The translations under genes were made by a program, and so were the position numbers. Below, in pieces: positions 1 through 5,637 of a DNA stretch of 6,274 bases (position 1 is its first letter; every line of letters begins with the position of its first letter). The notes under the pieces were generated by a model. That model saw only the letters and a program-made list of their open reading frames with translations. It made no database searches and was not told where the DNA came from. The DNA is from Opitutia bacterium UBA7374 (GTDB taxonomy: Bacteria; Verrucomicrobiota; Verrucomicrobiia; Opitutales; Coraliomargaritaceae). The stretch covers positions 40,645 through 46,918 of the forward strand of contig DKOA01000052.1 of assembly GCA_002469895.1 (NCBI GenBank), in the 5' to 3' direction.

Positions 1-684
1 CGCAAAATGACCCCATTGCGTCGTAAGATCGCCCAGCACCTGGTCAACGCCACACAGCAGTCCGCCATGCTCACGACCTTCAACGAAGTCGACATGAGCG
101 CGGTCATGCAGCTCCGCAAAACCCATCAGGAAGCCTTTGTCGAGCGTCATGGTATCAAGCTCGGATTCATGTCCTTCTTTACCAAAGCCGTGACCCACGC
201 TCTTCAGGCCGTGCCCGCAGTCAACGCCCGGATCGAAGACAACGAGATCGTCCAACAGCACTACTATGATGTTGGCGTCGCCGTCGGCACGGATAAAGGG
301 CTGATGGTCCCGGTCATCCGCGACTGCGACGAAAAAGACTTTGCCCGGATCGAACAGGACATCCTCGGATTTGCCAAATCCGCCCGCGAAGGAAAGATCC
401 AGTTTCAGGACCTCGAGGGTGGCGTTTTTACCATCTCTAACGGGGGCATCTACGGATCCATGCTCAGCACCCCCATCATCAACTATCCGCAACCGGCCAT
501 CCTCGGACTACACAACATCCAGCAGCGACCGGTTGTCCGCGACGGCGAAATTGTCGCCCGTCCCATGATGTATCTCGCCCTCAGCTACGACCATCGTCTG
601 ATCGACGGCAAAGAAGCGGTCACCTTCCTCGTCAAAGTCAAGGAAGCCATCGAAGATCCCGCACGCCTCCTCTTCGGCATCTAA
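1..684 (+). CDS. sucB: Dihydrolipoamide succinyltransferase, E2 of 2-oxoglutarate dehydrogenase (5'-truncated by window edge)
   Basis: E2 transfers the succinyl group from lipoamide to CoA in the 2-oxoglutarate dehydrogenase complex (TCA cycle, cytoplasm). Only the C-terminal catalytic domain is visible (227 codons). The reading frame is already open at base 1, so the ATG at 7 is an internal Met, not the start; the lipoyl and E3-binding domains lie upstream. Visible signatures are MTPLRRKIAQHLV at the domain start, LTTFNEVDMSAVM, KLGFMSFFTKA, VGVAVGTDKGLMVPVIRD, FTISNGGIYGSMLSTPIIN, and the active-site SYDHRLIDG, with catalytic His and Asp at visible residues 198 and 202. The NEVDMS, STPIIN and C-terminal DPARLL signatures fit succinyl- rather than acetyl-transferase E2 (family knowledge). 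The gene stops at TAA 682-684, and lpd follows 26 bases later, as expected for a sucA-sucB-lpd operon. A branched-chain or pyruvate E2 is less likely. Confidence 0.95.
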   Translation, partial: RKMTPLRRKIAQHLVNATQQSAMLTTFNEVDMSAVMQLRKTHQEAFVERHGIKLGFMSFFTKAVTHALQAVPAVNARIEDNEIVQQHYYDVGVAVGTDKGLMVPVIRDCDEKDFARIEQDILGFAKSAREGKIQFQDLEGGVFTISNGGIYGSMLSTPIINYPQPAILGLHNIQQRPVVRDGEIVARPMMYLALSYDHRLIDGKEAVTFLVKVKEAIEDPARLLFGI

Positions 685-710
685 TCCAAAACGATTTACA
701 CCCGCCTCCC

Positions 711-2120
711 ATGTCCGAAACGCTTCCTTTCGATCTCGTTGTCCTTGGCTCCGGCCCGGGCGGCTACGTCGCTGCCATCCGCGCAGCCCAACTCGGCTTT
801 AAGACCGCCCTCGTGGAAAAAGATAAGACCCTCGGGGGCACCTGCCTGAACGTCGGCTGCATCCCCAGTAAAGCACTCCTCCACTCCACTGAGATGTTTC
901 ACTTTGCCGGTCACGGTGCCGCCGATCACGGCATCGACCTGACCAACCTCTCAATTGATGTGAGTAAACTCATGGCCCGCAAAGACCGCACCGTTAGCCA
1001 GCTCTGCGGTGGAGTCGCCCAGCTGATGAAGGCAAACAAAGTCACCGTCCTGCAAGGGCTCGGTATGCTCGAGGGGCCGGGCAAGGTTCGTGTCTCCGGC
1101 GAGTCGGGTGAATCACTGATCGAAGCACCACACATCATCATCGCTACCGGCTCTGTCCCGGTCGAACTCCCCTTCCTCCCATTTGACGGCGAATCCGTGG
1201 TCAGCAGCACCCAGGCCATCGCTTTCAAAGAAATTCCCGAACGTCTCGTCGTCGTCGGAGCCGGCGCCATCGGCCTCGAACTCGGCTCCGTCTGGGCACG
1301 CCTCGGCGCTCAGGTCGATGTCGTCGAATTTCTTCCGATCATTGCACCGACCTTCGATAAAGATGTCTCTAAAATGGCCGAACGCCTCTTCAAAAAACAG
1401 GGCCTCCATTTCCACCTCGGCACCAAAGTAACCGGCATCAAAAAGGATGCCGGCAAACACTTCCTTCAGGCGGAAAACAAAAAGGGAGAAACCCTCGAAC
1501 TGGAGGCTGATAAAGTCCTCGTCGCGGTCGGACGTAAGCCCTTCACTGAAGGCCTCGGTCTGGAAAAGGCCGGGCTTGAAACCGACGATAAAGGACGCAT
1601 CCCGGTCAATCAGCACTTCCAGACAAAGGTTCCCGGCATCTACGCCATCGGTGATGTCATCGAAGGTCCCATGCTCGCTCACAAAGCCGAAGAAGAAGGG
1701 GTCGCCTGTGTCGAGTGCATTGCCGGACAGGCCGGTCATGTCAACTACGGGGTCATTCCCAACGTTATCTACACCGAGCCGGAAATCGCCAGCGTCGGGC
1801 TGACCGAAGCCGCCGCCAAAGAGCAAGGCCTCGCGACCAAATCCGGCAAGTTCAACTTCGCCGCCAACGGGCGGGCCATCGCCTCCGATGCAACCGACGG
1901 ATTCGTCAAAGTCATCGCCGATGCCAAGACCGACCGCTTACTCGGCGTTCAAGTGATCGCCCGGGGCGGATCCGAGATGATTGCCTCGGCCGTCAGTCAC
2001 ATGGAGTACGGCGGCAGCGCCGAAGACCTCGGCCGCACAGTTCACGCCCACCCCACCCTCAGTGAAGCGATGAAAGAAGCCGCCCTCGCCGTCGGTGGAA
2101 ACGCCATCCACAGCGTCTAG
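711..2120 (+). CDS. lpd: Dihydrolipoyl dehydrogenase (E3)
   Basis: E3 is the FAD flavoprotein that re-oxidises dihydrolipoamide on E2 with NAD+, giving NADH. The protein is complete at 469 residues, normal for the family. Seen in order: FAD-binding GSGPGG (13-18); the redox disulfide in GGTCLNVGCIPSK (Cys45 and Cys50); ATGS of the FAD domain; the NAD-binding GAGAIG (183-188) followed by Val-Asp-Val-Val-Glu; YAIGDV (311-316), the second FAD contact; and the C-terminal dimer-interface HAHPTLSEAM with the catalytic dyad His447-Glu452. All key residues are present. It directly follows sucB with a 26-base gap and is probably co-transcribed, so it serves 2-oxoglutarate dehydrogenase and perhaps other lipoyl complexes. 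The ATG at 711 gives the canonical N-terminus just ahead of the FAD motif, but it has no Shine-Dalgarno sequence; a pyrimidine run (CCTCCC) directly precedes it. The gene stops at TAG 2118-2120. Confidence 0.98.
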   Translation: MSETLPFDLVVLGSGPGGYVAAIRAAQLGFKTALVEKDKTLGGTCLNVGCIPSKALLHSTEMFHFAGHGAADHGIDLTNLSIDVSKLMARKDRTVSQLCGGVAQLMKANKVTVLQGLGMLEGPGKVRVSGESGESLIEAPHIIIATGSVPVELPFLPFDGESVVSSTQAIAFKEIPERLVVVGAGAIGLELGSVWARLGAQVDVVEFLPIIAPTFDKDVSKMAERLFKKQGLHFHLGTKVTGIKKDAGKHFLQAENKKGETLELEADKVLVAVGRKPFTEGLGLEKAGLETDDKGRIPVNQHFQTKVPGIYAIGDVIEGPMLAHKAEEEGVACVECIAGQAGHVNYGVIPNVIYTEPEIASVGLTEAAAKEQGLATKSGKFNFAANGRAIASDATDGFVKVIADAKTDRLLGVQVIARGGSEMIASAVSHMEYGGSAEDLGRTVHAHPTLSEAMKEAALAVGGNAIHSV

Positions 2121-2157
2121 CTCGGCTCAAACAAGGGTCATCGACCTCCCCCTCAAA

Positions 2158-2178
2158 GAACGTTGTTCAACGTTCCCT
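2158..2178. repeat. Heptad repeat copy overlapping a perfect hairpin downstream of lpd
   Basis: GAACGTTG (2158-2165) and CAACGTTC (2168-2175) form a perfect 8-base inverted repeat around two T residues (effectively a 7-base stem with a 4-base loop). The same bases contain two heptads, GTTCAAC (2165-2171) and GTTCCCT (2172-2178), matching the larger heptad array at 2325-2373. It lies 37 bases after the lpd stop, so it could act as the operon's terminator, but it is followed by CCTCCCCC rather than a T-run, so intrinsic termination is uncertain. Confidence 0.6.
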
Positions 2179-2253
2179 CCCCCTAGCGAAGCTTCCCGGG
2201 AAAATCACTCCATTCCTATTTTCCTCCTTTCCTTATTCCAACCACCTTCCTGC

Positions 2254-2291
2254 ATCCGGGTCCATCCGCGTTCATCCGTTCATCCGTGGTT
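2254..2291. repeat. Four-unit ATCCG tandem repeat
   Basis: Successive units are ATCCGGGTCC (2254-2263), ATCCGCGTTC (2264-2273), a shortened ATCCGTTC (2274-2281) and ATCCGTGGTT (2282-2291), followed by TAAA. The constant core is ATCCG with a variable linker, and the last unit ends in GTGGTT. In one frame this reads as IRVHPRSSVHPWFK, a peptide pattern often seen in spurious database proteins (from memory). I treat it as non-coding repeat DNA. Confidence 0.8.
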
Positions 2292-2324
2292 TAAACCCAT
2301 TCCTGCAAGGCTATCAGTGCCCCA

Positions 2325-2373
2325 GTTTCCAGTTCGACGTTCGACGTTCCCTGTTCGACGTTCGACGTTCCAC
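2325..2373. repeat. Heptad tandem repeat GTTCGAC (7 units, nested 21-base duplication)
   Basis: From 2332 the sequence has a strict 7-base period: GTTCGAC, GTTCGAC, GTTCCCT, GTTCGAC, GTTCGAC, GTTCCAC. The six units form two 21-base copies (2332-2352 and 2353-2373) differing at two adjacent positions in the last heptad. GTTTCCA (2325-2331) is a plausible degenerate seventh unit. Because GTCGAAC and GTTCGAC are reverse complements, either strand could fold on itself. There are no CRISPR-like spacers. Confidence 0.85.
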
Positions 2374-2387
2374 TACCCTTTGAGAAT

Positions 2388-2407
2388 CTTCGCGAGCCTT
2401 CGCGGGA
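2388..2407. repeat. CTTCGCG tandem decamer pair
   Basis: CTTCGCGAGC (2388-2397) is followed directly by CTTCGCGGGA (2398-2407), then AACC. The two units share the first seven bases. A related sequence, CTTCCCGGGAAA, occurs at 2192-2203 and differs by one base from CTTCGCGGGAAA here. In both places the repeat lies 13-14 bases after a GTTCRAC heptad block. Confidence 0.75.
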
Positions 2408-2427
2408 AACCTACCTTTATGCCTACC

Positions 2428-2454
2428 CTCAGCGCACTCTGCGCACTCTGCGGT
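2428..2454. repeat. CTCTGCGCA tandem nonamer (3 units)
   Basis: CTCAGCGCA (2428-2436), CTCTGCGCA (2437-2445) and CTCTGCGGT (2446-2454) are consecutive 9-base units, and the last runs into TAACCC. As in the ATCCG and CTTCGCG arrays just upstream, the final unit carries a GG where earlier units have the linker, so the three families share one architecture despite different cores. Confidence 0.8.
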
Positions 2455-2470
2455 TAACCCATCGGTTAAC
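2453..2470. terminator. GTTAACC/GGTTAAC hairpin between convergent lpd and menD stops
   Basis: GTTAACC (2453-2459) and GGTTAAC (2464-2470) form a perfect 7-base stem with a CATC loop, starting one base past the menD stop codon on the minus strand. It could end menD transcription or act in both directions. No T-run follows on either strand, so it is not a textbook intrinsic terminator. Its left arm is shared with the last CTCTGCGGTTAA repeat unit. Confidence 0.4.
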
Positions 2471-2471
2471 A

Positions 2472-4208
2472 CTACAACGCCACCAACCGACGGAAAGCAT
2501 CCCGGTCGGCCTTCCGGTCAGTCCGCAACTCCAGCACGCGGATACCGGGTACCGGCTCTCTGCCGATCTCCCCGGCAAATGTCTCCCAGTCTTCGATCAA
2601 CTGATGCGAGACATTGTGAGCCGCAGACAAAGTTGCGATGGAGACCGATTGCGGCGTCGCAAAGAGACCTTCAAAGTCGACCGCCGCCTCTGCCACCGGC
2701 AAATGCTCAAAAATCCCGCCACCATCATTATTGATCACCACGACGGTCAGACTCCCCGATAACTGATCCGCTGCGAGCAGACCATTACTGTCGTGCAGGA
2801 AAGCCAGATCACCGCTTAAGAGGAAAGCCGGTGCCCCCCCGTGAGCCACACCCAGCGCGGTCGACAGCGTCCCATCGATTCCATTCGCCCCGCGGTTGGC
2901 AAAGATCGAAACGGCCCGGTCTCCCGCGCACCAGAAAGACTCCGCATAGCGCACGCTCATGCTGCTCGCCAAAAAGACCGAACTTCCCACCGGTACGGTG
3001 CGGGAAAGCAGCCAGGCCGCCTTCCCTTCAAACATTGCCGTCTCTTCTGCCAGGGCAGCGTCCAGTCGTGACGCCGTCGTTGCCTCTTGCCCATACCAGG
3101 CATCCGTCCAGGCCGCTTCCGTATCCATCGGCTCCAGCGCATCAGCAAGAGCCCCCGCCGTCCCCAGAAGGGGCACCGCCACCCGATGCAGCGGATCGGT
3201 ATTAACCGGCCGCTCGTTTAGTAAAAAGTGCACCGCCCCAATATCCTTGAGCCATCCGCGCAAGCACTTGCTGGTCGGCAACGGACCGATCTGTAAGACT
3301 GCATCCGGTCGCAGGGCAGACGCCTGATCGGCTGAGCGCAGGAACGTATCATAGTGGCTCACTAGCCGGGGGAGCGCCCCGCCCTGTCCGCGTAAAGGAT
3401 TCAAGACATCGGCCAGCACCGGCCAGCCCAACTTATCCGAAATTGCCGCCACGGCTTCGGCAAATGCCCGGCCCCCCGGAGACGGCATGACATCTCCCAC
3501 CACAACGATCCCCCGCCGGTGACTCGACATTCGCTCCAGCACCACCGTATCAATTGACGGCAGGATCCGCACGCCCTCACAAATCCGGCTCACTACAGTA
3601 GCCGCTGCCTCCATTTCATCTGCCCCAAGCACCGGCTCTGCCGCCCCCTCGGGATGCAACGGCTCACGAAACGGGAAATTCAAATGCACCGGTCCCGGAT
3701 TCACTGTCATCGCACGCTCCACCGCATGGACCAGCGTCTGCCGCAAATAGTCCAGCATCGGCGGCGCCACTGCCGGCAGAGCCATTTCAACAAAGGCTCG
3801 GGGATACCCGCCATATAGCTCGATCTGGTCGATCGTCTGCCCGCTCGAACAGGCGCGATCCTCCGGTGGACGGTCCGCCGTGAAAACCAACAAAGGCACC
3901 CCACTCATTGATGCCTCCACCACCGCGGGAAAGTAGTTGGCCGCCGCCGTTCCGGAGGTGCAGACCAGAACCACCGGCTTTTCCTGCCGCCGGGCCAGCC
4001 CCAGCGCGAAAAAGCCCGCACTGCGCTCATCGAGTAGGCACCGGGTATCGAGACGGGGATTGCGCGAAGCCGCCACCGCCAGCGGTGTGCTCCGCGAACC
4101 GGGGGAGAGGACCACCGTCTCCACCCCGAGCCGCGCCAATACCTCCATCGCCAGCGCCCCCCAGGCGCTGTTTACGTTGGACCGGGCTAGCGGATCAAAA
4201 GGACTCAT
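2472..4208 (-). CDS. menD: 2-succinyl-5-enolpyruvyl-6-hydroxy-3-cyclohexene-1-carboxylate (SEPHCHC) synthase
   Basis: MenD is the thiamine-diphosphate enzyme that joins 2-oxoglutarate, as a succinic semialdehyde carbanion, to isochorismate in the classical menaquinone pathway. Signatures from the N-terminus: the start-proximal SNVNSAW; LSPGSRSTPLAVAA; DERSAGFFALGLAR with the Glu expected to activate the cofactor; CTSGTAAANYFPAVVEAS; TADRPPE; ANRGANGIDGTLSTALG; and the cofactor/Mg site GDLAFLHDSNGLL followed by INNDGGGIFEHLP. With the ATG at 4208 the protein has 578 residues, normal for MenD. An in-frame GTG at 4223 would add five residues; I prefer ATG because neither site has a ribosome-binding sequence. 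The gene stops at 2474-2472. No other men gene is visible, so menD stands alone here, convergent with lpd and divergent from the GspF-like gene. Its presence implies a menaquinone-based respiratory chain (inference). Confidence 0.96.
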   Translation of the reverse strand: MSPFDPLARSNVNSAWGALAMEVLARLGVETVVLSPGSRSTPLAVAASRNPRLDTRCLLDERSAGFFALGLARRQEKPVVLVCTSGTAAANYFPAVVEASMSGVPLLVFTADRPPEDRACSSGQTIDQIELYGGYPRAFVEMALPAVAPPMLDYLRQTLVHAVERAMTVNPGPVHLNFPFREPLHPEGAAEPVLGADEMEAAATVVSRICEGVRILPSIDTVVLERMSSHRRGIVVVGDVMPSPGGRAFAEAVAAISDKLGWPVLADVLNPLRGQGGALPRLVSHYDTFLRSADQASALRPDAVLQIGPLPTSKCLRGWLKDIGAVHFLLNERPVNTDPLHRVAVPLLGTAGALADALEPMDTEAAWTDAWYGQEATTASRLDAALAEETAMFEGKAAWLLSRTVPVGSSVFLASSMSVRYAESFWCAGDRAVSIFANRGANGIDGTLSTALGVAHGGAPAFLLSGDLAFLHDSNGLLAADQLSGSLTVVVINNDGGGIFEHLPVAEAAVDFEGLFATPQSVSIATLSAAHNVSHQLIEDWETFAGEIGREPVPGIRVLELRTDRKADRDAFRRLVAL

Positions 4209-4347
4209 TTCGGTAGCGTTCACTTTGTAAAATAATGTCTAAAAGAGAGTGTGTCTGCTTTCTCAGCGGGAACAAGCTTGCATCACAGTTCTGCAGACTG
4301 TCCCCTACAGCTCGAAAAGCTACCTAATAGTCGAAACCTTCAATTCG
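4209..4347. promoter_or_regulatory. Divergent intergenic region, menD / GspF-like gene
   Basis: About 140 bases separate two divergent start codons, so both promoters probably lie here. AT-rich stretches near the menD start (around 4224-4242) could hold its -10 element, but I cannot identify a convincing -35/-10 pair on either strand. Two small inverted repeats are present: ACAGT (4285-4289) with ACTGT (4297-4301), and AGCT (4309-4312) with AGCT (4318-4321). Either could be chance. Confidence 0.4.
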
Positions 4348-5319
4348 ATGTCTGCCAACGCGAAAATTCTGTCGGAGTGGTATTTCCAATTAGCCCGGCA
4401 TCTGGAAACGGGTGTTCCGTTCCCCGAGGCTTGGAGTCTACCCGCCGGACCGGCCCATAAAGACCGCCGAGAAAATACCCGGCAGTTGCAGGATGGCGCA
4501 TCCATCGCAGACATTCTCCGGCACAGTGGCCACTGGTTGCCCAAGACCGACCGCGCCCTGCTCCACTCCGCCGCCGCATCCGGACGCTTGCCCGAAACCT
4601 GCCAGCAGTTGGCCGGGCGCCATCAGCGGCTGGCCCAGGCCCGTCATCAAATCCGCCGCAAACTGCTCTACCCGCTCCTTGTCTTCCACCTCGCTGCTCT
4701 GGTTCTCCCCCTCGTGCGTATGATCAACTTCGAGGCCGGACTCAGCGGATTCGATCTTTCTGCCTTCTCTCTCCAAATCGCCGCACTGCTCCTCCCTCTC
4801 TGGTCCCTCATCGCACTCGGCAGTTATCTGGCAAATACCCGACACCCCGCACTCTACAGACTCCTTCGCCTCTTTCCCTTCCTTCGCAGTTATGCCCGTG
4901 AGCAATCCATGGCCGACTTCTGCGATGTTTTGGGCAGCGCCCTGGCAGTCGGCATCACACCCCAACAAGCCTGGCAACAGGCCGCTGATTGTGTCCATGC
5001 CGGTGGTCTGCGGCGGGCCAACCATACCGTACAGGCGATCCTCGAAAAAGGTCAGGATCCGGCTCCGGCGATTGCCGCGATCCCGACCCTACCAAAAGAC
5101 TTTATCGCCTATTACCAGACCGGTGCCAACTCCGGAAAACTCGATTCCGTCCTCCTTGATCTGAGCCGCGACTATGAACTGCGCGCAATCAACAAACTGA
5201 CCGCTGCTACTGCTTTCTATCCCGGCATTGCTCTCCTCTTCGTCGGCGGCATGGTCGCTTATTCTCTTTTCGAATTTATCGGCAGCTACCTCGACCTCCT
5301 CGACTCGTTTACCGGCTAA
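4348..5319 (+). CDS. Short GspF/PilC-family type II secretion or type IV pilus inner-membrane protein
   Basis: The protein belongs to the T2SSF family, inner-membrane platform proteins of type II secretion and type IV pilus machines. With the ATG at 4348 it has 323 residues, versus about 400 for typical GspF/PilC. It looks like two tandem F domains. The first (about 8-105) has FQLARHLETGVPFPEAW and SAAASGRLPETCQQLA, and runs into the typical IRRKLLYPLLV and TM1 (about 107-123). TM2 is at about 142-162. The second domain has FCDVLGSALAVGITPQQAW and YYQTGANSGKLDSVLLDLS, and TM3 is at about 291-308 near the C-terminus. The usual N-terminal cytoplasmic extension is absent. The frame is open further upstream to an ATG at 4249, but those 33 residues lack family character. 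No ATPase, pseudopilin or secretin gene is in the window, so its partners must be elsewhere. No Shine-Dalgarno sequence is seen. It stops at TAA 5317-5319. Confidence 0.85.
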   Translation: MSANAKILSEWYFQLARHLETGVPFPEAWSLPAGPAHKDRRENTRQLQDGASIADILRHSGHWLPKTDRALLHSAAASGRLPETCQQLAGRHQRLAQARHQIRRKLLYPLLVFHLAALVLPLVRMINFEAGLSGFDLSAFSLQIAALLLPLWSLIALGSYLANTRHPALYRLLRLFPFLRSYAREQSMADFCDVLGSALAVGITPQQAWQQAADCVHAGGLRRANHTVQAILEKGQDPAPAIAAIPTLPKDFIAYYQTGANSGKLDSVLLDLSRDYELRAINKLTAATAFYPGIALLFVGGMVAYSLFEFIGSYLDLLDSFTG

Positions 5320-5320
5320 C

Positions 5321-5340
5321 CGATAGACCGGAGCCTATCG
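5321..5340 (+). terminator. Weak hairpin immediately after the GspF-like gene
   Basis: CGATAG (5321-5326) and CTATCG (5335-5340) form a 6-base inverted repeat with an 8-base loop, starting two bases after the stop codon. No T-run follows, so this is at best a weak or factor-assisted terminator. The larger hairpin at 5372-5401 may also slow plus-strand transcription. Confidence 0.3.
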
Positions 5341-5364
5341 CCTGACTGCGCTTCCCCGGCAGAC

Positions 5365-5401
5365 AAAAAAACCCTGCTTGCGGATTGCACCGCAGACAGG
5401 G
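5365..5401 (-). terminator. Intrinsic terminator of the cysteine-rich peptide gene
   Basis: Read on the minus strand, CCCTGTCTGCGG (5401-5390) pairs with CCGCAAGCAGGG (5383-5372) across a six-base loop. The 12-base stem has one mismatch and one wobble pair, and is followed directly by seven T residues (5371-5365). This is a textbook rho-independent terminator, 33 bases beyond the stop codon of the 67-residue peptide. It supports that gene as a genuine, separately transcribed unit. Confidence 0.9.
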
Positions 5402-5433
5402 CTGTATCGGAGATAACTCCTTTAAATGGTTGA

Positions 5434-5637
5434 TTACTTGGAACCGCAGCAGGACTTCTTGGCAGAGCTTGCTTTCTCTTTCGAGCAGCAAGACTTCTCG
5501 CTACCACAGCAGGACTTCTTGCTGCAGCTGTCTTCCGAGGCTTCAGGAGCTGCTGGCGCAGAGCCGCAACCACCACAACCGGCGCTAGCAGTCGCTACAG
5601 CGAATGCCATTAGTACAGGGATGAGTAGGATCTTCAT
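5434..5637 (-). CDS. Secreted cysteine-rich small protein with KSCCGS repeats, function unknown
   Basis: This 67-residue protein is not a family I recognise. It begins MKILLIPVLMAFAVATASA, a clear Sec signal peptide, with a likely signal peptidase I site after Ala-Ser-Ala (17-19). A lipoprotein is unlikely, since the -3 position to Cys21 is Ser. The mature 48 residues contain nine cysteines: a GCGGCG cluster (Cys21, Cys24), Cys38, and three vicinal pairs (43/44, 50/51, 63/64) in repeats KKSCCGS, EKSCCSK and KKSCCGSK. A short Ala/Pro/Glu linker separates the cluster from the repeats, and the rest is Lys/Ser-rich. The composition suggests metal binding or thiol buffering outside the cytoplasm, which is inference only. 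The gene is monocistronic: a strong terminator lies downstream and the divergent dihydrouridine synthase gene upstream. The start at 5637 is set by the signal peptide; no Shine-Dalgarno sequence is present. No maturase or metal transporter is adjacent. Confidence 0.85.
   Translation of the reverse strand: MKILLIPVLMAFAVATASAGCGGCGSAPAAPEASEDSCSKKSCCGSEKSCCSKEKASSAKKSCCGSK
5447..5521 (-). repeat. Internal DNA repeats encoding the KSCC units
   Basis: CAGCAGGACTTCTTG occurs exactly at 5447-5461 and 5507-5521, 60 bases apart, with a degenerate copy (CAGCAAGACTTCTCG, 5486-5500) between them. On the minus strand each encodes a Lys/Glu-Lys-Ser-Cys-Cys unit. Near-identity at the DNA level suggests recent expansion by duplication within the gene. 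Confidence 0.8.

Larger units (their letters stand above)
2158..2471. repeat. Repeat-filled convergent intergenic region between lpd and menD
   Basis: The 351 bases between the lpd stop (2120) and the menD stop (2472) hold no credible gene. They contain a chain of short tandem repeats from distinct families: a heptad GTTCRAC family (2158-2178 and 2325-2373), an ATCCG decamer family (2254-2291), a CTTCGCG decamer family (2388-2407, with a degenerate copy at about 2192-2203), and a CTCTGCGCA nonamer family (2428-2454). The region ends in a GTTAAC hairpin (2453-2470). The plus strand is strongly pyrimidine-rich between about 2141 and 2260. From memory, repeats of this style (ATCCG...ATCCGTGG, CTTCGCG...CTTCGCGG, CTCTGCG...CTCTGCGG) are scattered between genes in several phyla; their function is unknown to me. 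The region probably also holds the terminators of both convergent genes. Confidence 0.8.

Noticed and set aside
1113..1826. A 237-codon minus-strand open frame opposite lpd
   Set aside because: Entirely antisense to lpd, whose motifs are unmistakable; Asp/Glu/Phe/Gly-rich composition is what antisense of C-ending codons gives.
2158..2454. Possible CRISPR array
   Set aside because: Units are 7-10 bases, directly adjacent or in different families, without the 25-40 base repeats and unique spacers of CRISPR; no cas gene is nearby.
2095..2457. A 120-codon open frame on the plus strand through the lpd-menD gap
   Set aside because: It starts inside lpd in another frame, and its product only reads through the tandem repeats (IRVHPRSSVHPWFK, VRRSTFP twice, SALCALCG). 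No family character, and the pattern is typical of spurious repeat translations.
4249..4347. 33-residue N-terminal extension of the GspF-like protein from the ATG at 4249
   Set aside because: The extension has no T2SSF similarity, contains no membrane or signal segment, and would occupy the likely promoter region; the ATG at 4348 starts directly before the conserved domain.
5409..5420. GGAG-ATAA-CTCC small palindrome between the peptide stop and its terminator
   Set aside because: A four-base stem is too short to distinguish from chance, and the strong terminator beside it explains the region.
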